Shown one piece after another: positions 8,746-17,263 of a stretch of 34,460 bases of DNA (positions within the stretch are counted from its first letter, which is position 1; each line of letters begins with the position of its first letter). The notes under the pieces are model-generated. The model had not been told where the DNA came from. It saw only the letters and a list, made by a program, of their open reading frames with translations, and did no database searches. A program made the position numbers and the translations under genes. Source of the DNA: Parashewanella hymeniacidonis (GTDB lineage: Bacteria; Pseudomonadota; Gammaproteobacteria; Enterobacterales; Shewanellaceae); contig NZ_JAFEUN010000045.1 in NCBI RefSeq assembly GCF_016900895.1, positions 1 to 34,460 on the forward strand, read 5' to 3'.

Positions 8746-9819
8746 ATGTCAAGTTTAACTATGCGTCCTTGCGGTGACTTTAGAACCTCATATCGTCAGG
8801 ATAATACAATTTTTGAGACCCAGACCATTCGTTGGGTAACCATGTTTGCGATTGCGCTGGCGTGTTGCGCACCATTTATATTGGATGCGTATTATTTAAC
8901 TCTGTTCATTCAAGTGTCCTATTTAGGTATAGCAGCCTTAGGCCTGAACATTTTAGTTGGATTTACAGGGCAGATTTCACTGGGCCATGGAGCATTCTTT
9001 GGTTTTGGTGCCTTTGCCTCGGCTTGGTTAAATACCAGCTTTAATATTCCTGTTGTTTTTTGCATCCCATTGGCGGGTTTTTTAACCATGGCCGTAGGTA
9101 TGATGTTCGGAATGCCAGCAGCAAGGATTAAAGGATTATACCTTGCCATTGCTACCTTAGCGGCACAATTCATTATGGAAGACTTTTTTGCTCGTGCGGA
9201 CTGGTTTTCTGGTGGTAGTGCAGGGTCTTTAGCTGAGCCAATCAGTCTATTTGGTTTTGCATTTGATACTGATGAAAGCTTCTACTACGTCGCGCTATTT
9301 GCTTTGGTATTCATGTTTATTTGGGGCTGTAACCTCATGCGCAGTCGTGATGGTCGAGCTTTTGTCGCAGTTCGTGATCACTACCTCAGCGCTGAAATCA
9401 TGGGTGTAAAACTTAATAAATATCGTCTGCTTTCGTTTGGTATTTCAAGCTTCTATGCCGGTATTGGTGGAGCGCTATATGCTCATTATCTTGGGTATGT
9501 ATCTGCTGAAGGTTTCACAATCTTTATGTCGATTCAATTCTTAGCCATGATCATTATTGGTGGTTTAGGTTCAGTCAAAGGCACGATGTTTGGTGTGATC
9601 TTCATGGTGTTATTGCCTGAAGCGATGGAAAGTGGTGTCGGACTACTAAAAATGACAGATATAGGAAACAGTCCAATGCTGGTGGATGGTCTGGCTTACA
9701 TCAAAGAGATGTCTATCGGTCTTGTCATTATCTTATTCCTCATCTTTGAACCTGAAGGTTTAGCGCATCGTTGGAATCAAATTAAGAACTATTGGAAGTG
9801 TTACCCATTTGCATACTAA
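8746..9819 (+). CDS. LivM-type ABC transporter permease
   Basis: This 357-residue inner membrane permease is a BPD_transp_2 family member with multiple transmembrane helices. LGLNILVGFTGQISLGHGAFFGFGA (around 65-90) is the hallmark LivM segment. AVRDHYLSAEIMGVKLNKYRLLSFGISSFYAG carries the coupling helix, and IIGGLGSVKGTMFG is the conserved C-terminal loop. The N-terminus has about 25 polar residues before the first helix. A good ribosome site (gaaggagaag) precedes the ATG, 20 bp after the LivH stop codon. It is the partner of LivH in the same operon. Confidence 0.93.
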   Translation: MSSLTMRPCGDFRTSYRQDNTIFETQTIRWVTMFAIALACCAPFILDAYYLTLFIQVSYLGIAALGLNILVGFTGQISLGHGAFFGFGAFASAWLNTSFNIPVVFCIPLAGFLTMAVGMMFGMPAARIKGLYLAIATLAAQFIMEDFFARADWFSGGSAGSLAEPISLFGFAFDTDESFYYVALFALVFMFIWGCNLMRSRDGRAFVAVRDHYLSAEIMGVKLNKYRLLSFGISSFYAGIGGALYAHYLGYVSAEGFTIFMSIQFLAMIIIGGLGSVKGTMFGVIFMVLLPEAMESGVGLLKMTDIGNSPMLVDGLAYIKEMSIGLVIILFLIFEPEGLAHRWNQIKNYWKCYPFAY

Positions 9820-9903
9820 TTCGTCATGCCAGTGACTTTTGTTGTTCAGTTTTTAAAGCCACATGGATTAAAAATTAAAATAAATAAGTTAAGGGAAATA
9901 ACC

Positions 9904-11148
9904 ATGAAACTATCAAAATTAACACTCGCAACACTGACATCGATTGCAGCACTGTCGACGACAGTACAAGCAGCAGACAAAGTGTTTGTTGGCCATCTAG
10001 CTGATATGTCGGGCCCGACTGCATTTGTTGGGAAGGAATACGCTAACGGTATACGTGATGCACTGACCTACATCAACAAAAATGGCGGCATTAAAGGAAC
10101 CGGTTTAGAGTTTGAGACCATTGATTACGCTTATAAAGTGCCACAAGCGATTGCTTCGTATAAAAAATGGAAAACACGTAAAAAAATGGTCGCAATGCAA
10201 GGGTGGGGAACCGCTGATACCGAGGCATTAATCTCGTTTGTTGCAAGAGATAAAATTCCTGTTTTTTCAGCTTCATACTCTGGGCACTTAACTGACCCTC
10301 AAGGTAAAAATCCGCACACTAAAAAGCCTGCACCTTATAACTTCTTTTATGGTGCGTCATATTCTGATTCTTGCCGTGCGTTAGCGCAATGGGCATCGAA
10401 AGATTGGAAGGCAAAAGGTGGGCAAGGTAAACCTAAATTCACTCATATCGGTGCAAACCATCCATTCCCTAACGCACCTAAAAAAGCGTGTGCGGAATAC
10501 GCCAAAGAATTAGGGTTTGATGTGCAACCTCCTGTAGTTATTTCAATGAAGCCGGGCGACTTTAAAGCCCAGTGTTTAAGCCTTAAGAGTTCAGGCACGA
10601 ACTACGGTTACATTGGCAACTTAGGCGGTTCAGTAATGTCACTGGTTAAGTCGTGTAATACGGTTGGTACTGATGTTCAATTTATGTCGAATATCTGGGG
10701 AGGTGATCGCAAAATTTTTGAAGCGACGGGATCGGGTATTAAAAATTATATCTTCCCAACTATGACACCATTTTGGGATTCTAAAGCTCAAGGCATGGCG
10801 TTAGTTAAAGCGATTTCAAAAATGTCTGATGTATCTGGTGAAAAGCAGCGTCCTCATCATTACATTCGTGGTATTTGCTCTACGTATTACATGAAAGAAG
10901 CGATGGAGTGGGCAAAAGATAATGGTGGCATCACAGGTGCAAACGTTAAAAAAGGCATGTACGCCCGTAAAGATTGGGTTCCTTCAGGCTTAGAAGGCGT
11001 GTGTTTACCTGCAACCTGGTCAGCGGATGATCACCGTGGTATTGCTGAAGTTAATATCTACAAAGGTAATTACAACAAGGGTGACGTCAGCATTGAGCAA
11101 GTTGATACGGTAAGCCTTGAACGCCGTCCAGATTGGTTAGGCTATTAA
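9904..11148 (+). CDS. Periplasmic substrate-binding protein, LivK/Peripla_BP_6 type
   Basis: This 414-residue secreted binding protein feeds the LivHM-type channel. The signal peptide MKLSKLTLATLTSIAALSTT ends at VQA, with the mature protein starting ADKVFVGHLADMSGPTAFVG. This is the type I periplasmic-binding fold pattern with a conserved opening strand and GPTA loop. ANGIRDALTYINKNGGIKG is a typical early helix. I chose the ATG at 9904 because it has a taaggga site and gives a clean signal peptide. An upstream in-frame start at 9826 would add 26 residues that break the signal. Several Cys pairs (for example near SYSDSCRAL and IRGICSTYY) could form disulphides. The family member binds something other than a proven amino acid; the ligase neighbours suggest an organic acid. 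Confidence 0.92.
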   Translation: MKLSKLTLATLTSIAALSTTVQAADKVFVGHLADMSGPTAFVGKEYANGIRDALTYINKNGGIKGTGLEFETIDYAYKVPQAIASYKKWKTRKKMVAMQGWGTADTEALISFVARDKIPVFSASYSGHLTDPQGKNPHTKKPAPYNFFYGASYSDSCRALAQWASKDWKAKGGQGKPKFTHIGANHPFPNAPKKACAEYAKELGFDVQPPVVISMKPGDFKAQCLSLKSSGTNYGYIGNLGGSVMSLVKSCNTVGTDVQFMSNIWGGDRKIFEATGSGIKNYIFPTMTPFWDSKAQGMALVKAISKMSDVSGEKQRPHHYIRGICSTYYMKEAMEWAKDNGGITGANVKKGMYARKDWVPSGLEGVCLPATWSADDHRGIAEVNIYKGNYNKGDVSIEQVDTVSLERRPDWLGY

Positions 11149-11160
11149 TCTTTAGCTATC

Positions 11161-11180
11161 GCTCCCGTGTGAACGGGAGC
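11161..11180 (+). other. Intercistronic hairpin after the binding-protein gene
   Basis: A perfect 8-bp stem, gctcccgt/acgggagc, with a gtga tetraloop begins 12 bp after the stop codon. Only a weak T stretch follows later (actttt), so it is probably a partial terminator or a 3' mRNA-protecting stem. Such stems often let the binding protein be made in excess over the downstream ATPase. Confidence 0.65.
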
Positions 11181-11217
11181 CGAGAGACTTTTAAAACAGA
11201 TCAAGGAAGTAGTACTG

Positions 11218-12039
11218 ATGAGTAATGCAGCAGAACAAATTCAACCAGAAGAAATCGTACTGTCGATTAATAACATTGAAGTCGTTTACGACGAGGTGAT
11301 TCAGGTTTTAAGAGGCGTAAGCATTGATGTTCCCAAGGGTAAAATCATCACATTACTGGGCCCAAATGGTGCAGGGAAGTCAACCACACTTAAGTCAATA
11401 TCTGGGCTACTGAAAACTGAAAACGGTGAAGTAACGAAAGGTGATATCACCTTTTTGGGTAAGAGAATCGATAACACCAATGCCGCTGACATTGTGAGTT
11501 CAGGTCTTTTCCAAGTGATGGAAGGACGAAGGATTATTGAAGATATGACCATCGTCGAAAATTTACGTCTTGGTGCCTATACCCGAAGTGATAATGAAAT
11601 TAATCAAGATATCGAAATGGTATTTACCTATTTCCCAAGATTAAAAGAGCGCACGGGTTTAGCCGGATATCTTTCAGGTGGTGAGCAACAAATGTTGGCA
11701 ATTGGTCGTGCATTAATGGCAAGGCCGAAAATGATTTGTCTTGATGAACCGTCAATGGGACTGTCACCGCTGCTTGTTAAAGAAGTGTTCGGGATCATTG
11801 AAAAAATTAACCGTGAGCAAGGTATCACCATGCTGCTCGTCGAGCAAAATGCGAATTATGCACTGAAAGCCGCACACTACGGCTACATCATGGAATCAGG
11901 AAAAATTGTACTTGATGGAACCAGAGAGCAACTGTTGAATAATGAAGACGTTAAAGAGTTTTACCTTGGTGGAGGTAATGAAGAGCGTAAAAGTTTTAAA
12001 AATCTTAAGTCATACAAGCGTCGCAAACGCTGGTTATAA
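11218..12039 (+). CDS. LivF-type ABC transporter ATPase
   Basis: This 273-residue cytoplasmic ATPase is the second nucleotide-binding subunit of the HAAT-type transporter. Walker A is GPNGAGKST (48-56), the signature LSGGEQQ (152-158) and Walker B MICLDEP (172-178). The switch region reads LLVEQN, as is usual in LivF. The C-terminus carries a basic tail (SYKRRKRWL). The family form often used in acyl-CoA-ligase-linked operons has a similar tail, but I state this from memory of the family. A ggaagt site lies before the ATG. Together with the LivG-like ATPase it completes the transporter. Confidence 0.92.
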   Translation: MSNAAEQIQPEEIVLSINNIEVVYDEVIQVLRGVSIDVPKGKIITLLGPNGAGKSTTLKSISGLLKTENGEVTKGDITFLGKRIDNTNAADIVSSGLFQVMEGRRIIEDMTIVENLRLGAYTRSDNEINQDIEMVFTYFPRLKERTGLAGYLSGGEQQMLAIGRALMARPKMICLDEPSMGLSPLLVKEVFGIIEKINREQGITMLLVEQNANYALKAAHYGYIMESGKIVLDGTREQLLNNEDVKEFYLGGGNEERKSFKNLKSYKRRKRWL

Positions 12040-12081
12040 AGTTCTGAGCAAGGTTAAGACAGCTATTTAGGGAGAGAAGTT

Positions 12082-13356
12082 ATGGCTGAAGTTATATCAA
12101 ATCACAGTGAATGGGGCAGCACTTGCCCTTTAGTGAATTCAAAAGTGTCCTCTATTTTAGATAAAGAAAGCTTGCCCCACGAAGCTAGAGAAATCGAACT
12201 TTTTCATAAATTGAAACTGTTAACTAGCAAGTTAGTATCTGAAAGTGATTACTATAGCCAGGCATTTAAGATCTTAGGTTTACATGATGTTAATGTAGGA
12301 AATCGAATTGAGTTGGCAAAGCTTCCGTTGATTAGAAAGTCACAACTCGCCAAACTACAAGCCGAAAATGCGCCGTTTGGTGGCATTATCCCAGCCAATA
12401 CTCAGTTACAACGCTTGTTTCAGTCTCCAGGGAATATTTATGAAGGTGCGATGGATAGTTTTGATTGGTGGCGCATGGCACAAGCTTTTCATTCTGCAGG
12501 TTTCAAAAATGGTGATGTGGTTTTAAATACATTGTCTTATCACTTAACACCAGGTGGATTCATTATGGACTCTGGTGCTAGAGCTTGTGGTTGTAGTGTC
12601 ATTCCTGCAGGTCCAGGACAAACTGAACAACAGCTCGATGCTATGGAACACTTTAAACCTAATGGATACTGTGGGACCCCTTCGTTTCTAAACATTCTGA
12701 TTGATAAAGCAAAACAGCGTGGACACGAGGTGCCTTTTAAAAAAGCATTAGTGACAGGAGAAGCGCTTACACCTGAGTTACGCAAAAAATTCTTGGAAAA
12801 TGGTTTAAACGTAAAACAAGCCTATGCCACTGCAGATGTCGGCTTAATCGCATTTGAAGCCAATGATGATGAAGGTTGGGTGCTTGCCGAAGACATCATT
12901 GTCGAGATTGTACAGCCGGATACAGGAGAACCTGTTAATGATGGTGAAGTTGGTGAGCTGGTCGTCACCACGTTAGACGAGCGTTATCCATTGATTCGTT
13001 TTGCAACAGGTGATTTAACTGCGTATTACAATGATAAAAATTCATGTGGTCGAACGAATCGCCGTATTAAAGGTTGGTTGGGCAGAGCAGATCAAACATT
13101 GAAAGTGAAAGGGATGTTTGTTCATCCTTCACAATTACAAAAGATCATGTCGCTGTTTCCAGAAATCACCAATGCTCGTTTTGTGATTAGTAGAGAAAAT
13201 CATAATGATGTATTTACTTTCGAGTATACGGCTAAAACAGAACTGGGGAGCTACCTGAAGAACCTTATTAAAGAAATTACCAAGTTATCAGCTGTAATTT
13301 CTCGAGTCGATGGCGTTGATTCATCGTTTGAAAGCGAGATTTTGGATTTAAGGTAG
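12082..13356 (+). CDS. Phenylacetate-CoA ligase (PaaK)-like adenylate-forming protein with atypical P-loop
   Basis: This 424-residue protein aligns by eye with PaaK-type AMP-binding enzymes. It has YATADVGLIAFE (about 250-261), FATGDLTAYY (about 309-318) and GWLGRADQTLKVKGMFVHPSQLQ (about 333-355). These are the motifs around the adenylate, the hinge and the small C-terminal domain. The Ser/Thr/Gly-rich phosphate loop expected near residue 110-120 (SSGTTG-like) is replaced by FQSPGNIYEGAMDSFDW. Adenylation chemistry may therefore differ or be lost. The change appears to be a family trait rather than decay, since the rest is intact. It is the last gene of the ABC/ligase cluster, 42 bp after LivF, with a gggagag ribosome site, and it ends at a two-way terminator. 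Confidence 0.85.
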   Translation: MAEVISNHSEWGSTCPLVNSKVSSILDKESLPHEAREIELFHKLKLLTSKLVSESDYYSQAFKILGLHDVNVGNRIELAKLPLIRKSQLAKLQAENAPFGGIIPANTQLQRLFQSPGNIYEGAMDSFDWWRMAQAFHSAGFKNGDVVLNTLSYHLTPGGFIMDSGARACGCSVIPAGPGQTEQQLDAMEHFKPNGYCGTPSFLNILIDKAKQRGHEVPFKKALVTGEALTPELRKKFLENGLNVKQAYATADVGLIAFEANDDEGWVLAEDIIVEIVQPDTGEPVNDGEVGELVVTTLDERYPLIRFATGDLTAYYNDKNSCGRTNRRIKGWLGRADQTLKVKGMFVHPSQLQKIMSLFPEITNARFVISRENHNDVFTFEYTAKTELGSYLKNLIKEITKLSAVISRVDGVDSSFESEILDLR

Positions 13357-13363
13357 TAAAAGT

Positions 13364-13390
13364 CTAAGTCCCAGTTTAACTGGGCCTTAG
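13364..13390. terminator. Bidirectional terminator between convergent genes
   Basis: The stem CTAAG-t-CCCAG (13364-13374) pairs with CTGGG-c-CTTAG (13380-13390) around a 5-nt loop. It sits between the end of the PaaK-like gene and the end of the LysP-like gene, overlapping the latter's stop codon. T-rich DNA follows on the plus strand and A-rich DNA precedes it, so it could serve both directions. Confidence 0.7.
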
Positions 13391-14826
13391 TGTTCAATTT
13401 TTGTTAAGTCACAATCTTCAAGAGGAATGGTTTTAGTCTTTTTGATTAACCTATAACCGATAATCAAACCGATAAAAGTAAACACTCCTAAATAGGTCGC
13501 TAAAAATTTTTCGATTCCCATCGAACCAGAAGTTAAAGATTCGTACTCTTGGCCAAAAATAATCAATAAAATTAAAATCATGGCGATTATTGGGGCAATA
13601 GGAAACCACTTGGAACGATATGGGAGTTCATTTAGGTCTCTATTCTGTGCATAAAAGGCATTTCTGAAGCGATAATGGCTTAATGCAATGCCAAACCAAG
13701 CAATAAAACCAGAAAGGGATGATATATTTACGAGCCAAATAAAGACGGTTCCATTTCCCAATAAAGAAGTCAAAAAGAACAAACTTCCAATTGCAGCAGT
13801 GATGATTAATGCCGCAATAGGTAACCCTCTTTTATTTACATATTCCAGTGTTTTTGGGGCGTGGTTTGATTTAGCCAGATTCCACATTATTCTGGTTGCT
13901 GAATACATACTCGCATTAGCAGCCGACAAAATGGCAACTAATACTACAATATTCATTATGGTTGCCGCAGATGCAAACCCTGCATTACTCAATATTTGTG
14001 TGAAGGGGCTGGTCGTCGAATCTGAATTGCTGCTTATTAAAGTTGGACTGTTGAATGGGATCAAAAAGCTGATAACACCAATGGCAAGTACGTAAAAGAT
14101 GAATAAGCGCCAGAAAGTCTTTTTTACGGCTAAAGGAATCGCTTTTTGTGGTTCACGTGCCTCACCCGCAGCAACGCCAATGAGTTCTGTTCCTTGAAAC
14201 GAAAAACCCGCAACAAGAAAAACAGCCATAAACCCGGTAAATCCGTGATGAAAAGGCCCACCAGAAATTTGCCAGTTTTGGAACCCCACAGCTTCTTTAG
14301 TGCCAATCAGTCCAAAAATGGCGAGCGTACCCACAACAATAAAAATAACCACTGCTGAGACCTTAACAAAAGATAGCCAGTATTCGGTTTCTCCATATAC
14401 GTGAACTGCAAACATATTGAGAGCAAATATGGCTACAAAAAAAATAACACTCCAAATGATGATATTAACTCCTGGATACCAAAACTGCATGACGAGAGAT
14501 GCAGCTGTTATTTCCGCAGCAATGGTGATTGCCCAACTAAACCAGTAATTCCATCCCATGGCAAAACCAAATTCTGGGCTAACGTATTTTGTTGAATATT
14601 CACAGAAAGAACCTGTAGTCGGTCTAAATGCAGCCATTTCACCAAGGCTCGACATCAAAAAATAGACCATGATTGCTATCAATACGTATGCAAGGAGTGC
14701 TCCAGCTGGACCTGCAATTGCAATAGAACTACCACTGGCTAGAAAAAGACCTGTACCAATTGATCCGCCAAGAGCAATCATGATGAGGTGGCGGGGGAGC
14801 AGGTTTCTTTTTAAGGTATTTGACAT
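13387..14826 (-). CDS. lysP: LysP-like amino acid permease (APC superfamily)
   Basis: This 479-residue inner membrane transporter has about 12 helices. The N-terminal segment RHLIMIALGGSIGTGLFLAS and the loop FSFQGTELIGVAAGEAREP are the amino acid permease signatures. The stretch NYWFSWAITIAAEITAASLV, the QISGGPFHHGF region and the C-terminal SHYRFR...LPYRSKWFP closely follow E. coli LysP as I remember it. A proton-coupled lysine or related cationic amino acid role is therefore likely, but relatives with other substrates exist. It is transcribed leftward, convergent with the ABC/ligase cluster. The 165 bp upstream are AT-rich with TATAAT-like sequence. I see no room or motif for a lysine riboswitch. 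Confidence 0.85.
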   Translation of the reverse strand: MSNTLKRNLLPRHLIMIALGGSIGTGLFLASGSSIAIAGPAGALLAYVLIAIMVYFLMSSLGEMAAFRPTTGSFCEYSTKYVSPEFGFAMGWNYWFSWAITIAAEITAASLVMQFWYPGVNIIIWSVIFFVAIFALNMFAVHVYGETEYWLSFVKVSAVVIFIVVGTLAIFGLIGTKEAVGFQNWQISGGPFHHGFTGFMAVFLVAGFSFQGTELIGVAAGEAREPQKAIPLAVKKTFWRLFIFYVLAIGVISFLIPFNSPTLISSNSDSTTSPFTQILSNAGFASAATIMNIVVLVAILSAANASMYSATRIMWNLAKSNHAPKTLEYVNKRGLPIAALIITAAIGSLFFLTSLLGNGTVFIWLVNISSLSGFIAWFGIALSHYRFRNAFYAQNRDLNELPYRSKWFPIAPIIAMILILLIIFGQEYESLTSGSMGIEKFLATYLGVFTFIGLIIGYRLIKKTKTIPLEDCDLTKIEH

Positions 14827-14991
14827 AGAAAAATAAACTTAAAGTACAGTGTAAGTTAAACGTATTTTCTATTATAATTATAGTTGCTAGATGTGTGCTG
14901 AATGAGTGAATAAAAATACATTTTAAACTGTATATATCTATTCAAAAGTGAACTGGCGTTGTTTTTATTTAAACCTACTGGAAATTAAAGG

Positions 14992-15189
14992 CTATACAGC
15001 AATAGCTAAATCATAATTCAGATCCCCTTTTGTATTTTTAATCATTTTAGCAGCATAACAAACGCACTTTCCACACTGCGAACCTAAATCAAGTTTTTTC
15101 CTTAAATCACGGACACTTTCTGCTCCAGCGTCAATCGCTTGTTGAATATCTTTTTCTTTGATTCCGTGACAAATACAAACGTACATATT
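14992..15189 (-). CDS. bfd: Bacterioferritin-associated ferredoxin (Bfd)
   Basis: This 65-residue [2Fe-2S] protein begins MYVCICHGIKEKDIQQAI. The four cluster ligands are at Cys4, Cys6, Cys38 and Cys41 (CxC...GSQCGKCVC), the pattern of the BFD family. Bfd passes electrons to bacterioferritin so that stored iron can be released. I chose the internal ATG at 15189 because it gives the usual Bfd length and N-terminus. A longer in-frame reading to 15285 would translate the Fur box and add a hydrophobic leader foreign to the family. No bacterioferritin gene is in the window. The consensus-like Fur site directly upstream indicates expression under iron starvation. Confidence 0.93.
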   Translation of the reverse strand, partial: NMYVCICHGIKEKDIQQAIDAGAESVRDLRKKLDLGSQCGKCVCYAAKMIKNTKGDLNYDLAIAV

Positions 15190-15227
15190 TAATTGTGCTT
15201 GATAATCATTTTTAGAAAGACTACTAC

Positions 15228-15246
15228 AAATGATAATGATTATCAA
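15228..15246 (-). promoter_or_regulatory. Fur box upstream of bfd
   Basis: AAATGATAATGATTATCAA closely matches the classic 19-bp Fur site (core GATAATGATTATC). It lies about 40 bp upstream of the bfd start. A second partial half-site (gataatcatt, 15201-15210) lies between it and the gene. Iron-loaded Fur should repress bfd here. Confidence 0.85.
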
Positions 15247-15288
15247 ACACAGTGCGACATTCAAGTTAATAAAAATAGGCTCCATTAT

Positions 15289-16341
15289 TTAAAATGGTAA
15301 TGGCTTTATCTTGTCAAGGCTCTGCGTAGTTAAAAAGCGATCAAAATCCTCTGCGATACGCTCAGTTTCTTGTAATACCGTTTTCCAATATTTAATTCGT
15401 GCTTGAGGTTCAAGTGCCTTGAAATCATTTCGATCAGGAATTTTAGAGTAGGGCAATGAGGCAATGAATTCATCAGAAGGGACAAGCAAAACGACATTGT
15501 CGTAACTACTAGGTGAAACCAAACGCTTTAAGCTCTTGTCAAACCAACCCGCTTTAGGGTTTTTATTGAAATGAGGGTACAAAGTTAACCCATCATTTGG
15601 TTTTATTGTTATGTCAAAGTGGTAATCAAGAATGCCACCGTCACGATACATTCCGTAAGGGGCCCCGAGGATATCTTTGATACCTTGCATAACTAAAGGA
15701 ATTGAACCTGATGCGAGGAGGGCGCTTTTTAAATTTATATTAGATAAATTGATATAGGAGGTGTCAAAATTACATGGATCTTTAATGATTAACTTGCTGT
15801 TGGCAGGTCTAAAAACAAATCGTTCATATTGGTCTTTTAAACACTTTCTATCAATTCTGTTTAGCAAATAGCTTTTAGATAACCCGATAAGCTGAAAGAG
15901 TTTATGCTCTGATTCCAAAATACCATTTGTTTTATTAACTAAAAAATGTGCTTTGAATATAGGATTGTCAATAATTTCATATACACCAGTATCTCCGAGC
16001 ATATAATCCAATAACTCAACAGCTTTTTGGGTTATTTCCTGTGGTTGAGCATTTTTTGAATAGACTGTTTCAGAATATGATTTGGCCATTCTTGAAATTG
16101 CAGCAACTGGATCATTTTGCGCAAAACAAGCACTTCGGAATGCACCTGCAGATGAACCTATAAGATTGAGTTCGTCCTTTCTTTCACTAAAAAATTCACC
16201 AAATAAATACTTATCTAGACCAAATAAAGAAAACCATTTTGGACCTCCACTGGCGCCAAGAAAACTTGTAAAAAGATTCTGATTAAAACCTTGTTGGTGG
16301 ATGCTCTTAAATGCATTATTGCCTACGTAAATATTTAACAT
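15289..16341 (-). CDS. Patatin-like phospholipase family protein
   Basis: This 350-residue predicted serine hydrolase has the patatin catalytic pattern. The oxyanion-hole segment GASGGPKW lies at 29-36, the nucleophile elbow GSSAG at 62-66 (Ser64), and the catalytic Asp in DGG at 234-236. The Gly-rich loop is GASGGP rather than the common GGGxRG, which marks a divergent branch. No signal peptide or membrane helix is seen, so it is probably cytoplasmic. It likely cleaves acyl esters, but the lipid is unknown. It is upstream of and co-directional with bfd, but the Fur box between them implies separate control. Confidence 0.85.
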   Translation of the reverse strand: MLNIYVGNNAFKSIHQQGFNQNLFTSFLGASGGPKWFSLFGLDKYLFGEFFSERKDELNLIGSSAGAFRSACFAQNDPVAAISRMAKSYSETVYSKNAQPQEITQKAVELLDYMLGDTGVYEIIDNPIFKAHFLVNKTNGILESEHKLFQLIGLSKSYLLNRIDRKCLKDQYERFVFRPANSKLIIKDPCNFDTSYINLSNINLKSALLASGSIPLVMQGIKDILGAPYGMYRDGGILDYHFDITIKPNDGLTLYPHFNKNPKAGWFDKSLKRLVSPSSYDNVVLLVPSDEFIASLPYSKIPDRNDFKALEPQARIKYWKTVLQETERIAEDFDRFLTTQSLDKIKPLPF

Positions 16342-16469
16342 TTATTCTCTTTATTATGTTCATGAAATACTTGAACCGTTATTTCATATCTCAGTTAAAT
16401 GGAATGTCATTCAGAAGATTTTAAGGTTGTTCAGGTTAAAGTGTCAAAAAACCTTAAAGTCTCAATATT

Positions 16470-17259
16470 ATGTCTGTAAGTGAAGTAAATTTACCACCGT
16501 CCACCGTAGAGAGAGCAACATTTGATTCTAAAAAAGTTGAATCAGCGTTGCCAGTTATAGGCTTTCCAAATAGTCCAAACCATTTCAGGTTAAAATTGCC
16601 TCTCAACAATCCAAAAAACTGATTTTAGTTGGTACAGTCTATCAAAAGTCAGAGGGCGCTGGGATAGGCTTGATGAACGCAGCGGAATTGTCGACCGTTC
16701 TGCTAGAACGGGTAGGAGGCATGTAGATACGGTATCTACAGGGCAACCAGTGAAATTATCAGTGGCTCACAAGTATGATATTAGTTATAGAAGTGCCAAA
16801 GAGTTGGGGATCTCAGAAGACGAAAGACAGGCGTTGTTGCAAAACGGTGAACCTTACCTAGATAAACATAGAACCGTCGATTTATCAGGTGAGAAAGTTG
16901 AGCTAGAATTTAGCGCAAGCAAAAATACTGAACAGCATTCATTTAAAGTTGTTCCAGAAGATAAAATATCTTTTAAAACAACAAGGCTAGGTCAGTTGTG
17001 CGGCAGGAATGAAGTATCAATAAAAGTGATAAAGGAAAGTAAGAATTTGGGAGCTGATACTTTGAATGATAAACCTGTAGAAGTTGATCGTCGGAAAATT
17101 AATGCGGGTATATCCGGTTATGGTAGCTGCAACATCGGCTGGTTTAAGGTGGCGATTTCAGGTGAAAAAATATTGATGCTTACGAGTTCTTCATCTAGAA
17201 CTGATTTTATAAAAAGCTCTTATCAAACTGGAAATACACTAATGGTTGAATTGGCTTAA
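16470..17259 (+). pseudogene. Twice-frameshifted gene of unknown function
   Basis: Three overlapping open segments in three frames read best as one broken gene. The first runs from ATG 16470 and stops at 16622 after 50 residues (MSVSEVNLPPSTVERATFDS at the start). At the A6 run (16613-16618), one extra base would continue into KLILVGTVYQKSEGAGIG and LMNAAELSTVLLERVGG. That frame stops at TAG near 16724. A second single-base shift near 16715-16722 enters the long last segment (VDTVSTGQPVKLSVAHKYDI onward), which ends at 17259. Both lesions are consistent with one-base deletions. The intact product would be about 260 residues. I do not recognise the family. The last 169 codons could still be translated from GTG 16750, but no good ribosome site is seen there. 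Confidence 0.6.
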
Positions 17260-17263
17260 GCTG

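Noticed and set aside
9826-9903. Upstream in-frame start for the binding-protein gene
   Set aside because: It puts 26 residues before a perfect signal peptide; the ATG at 9904 has its own ribosome site.
14827-14991. Possible lysine riboswitch before the LysP-like gene
   Set aside because: The gap is only 165 bp and I see none of the conserved L-box helices or a paired terminator.
15190-15285. N-terminal extension of bfd by 32 codons
   Set aside because: It would translate the Fur box and give a protein much longer than the family; the internal ATG fits Bfd exactly.
16622-16750. Arg-rich frame upstream of GTG 16750 as an in-frame extension
   Set aside because: The composition (RGRWDRLDERSG) looks like a shadow; the alternative frame over the same bases is more protein-like.
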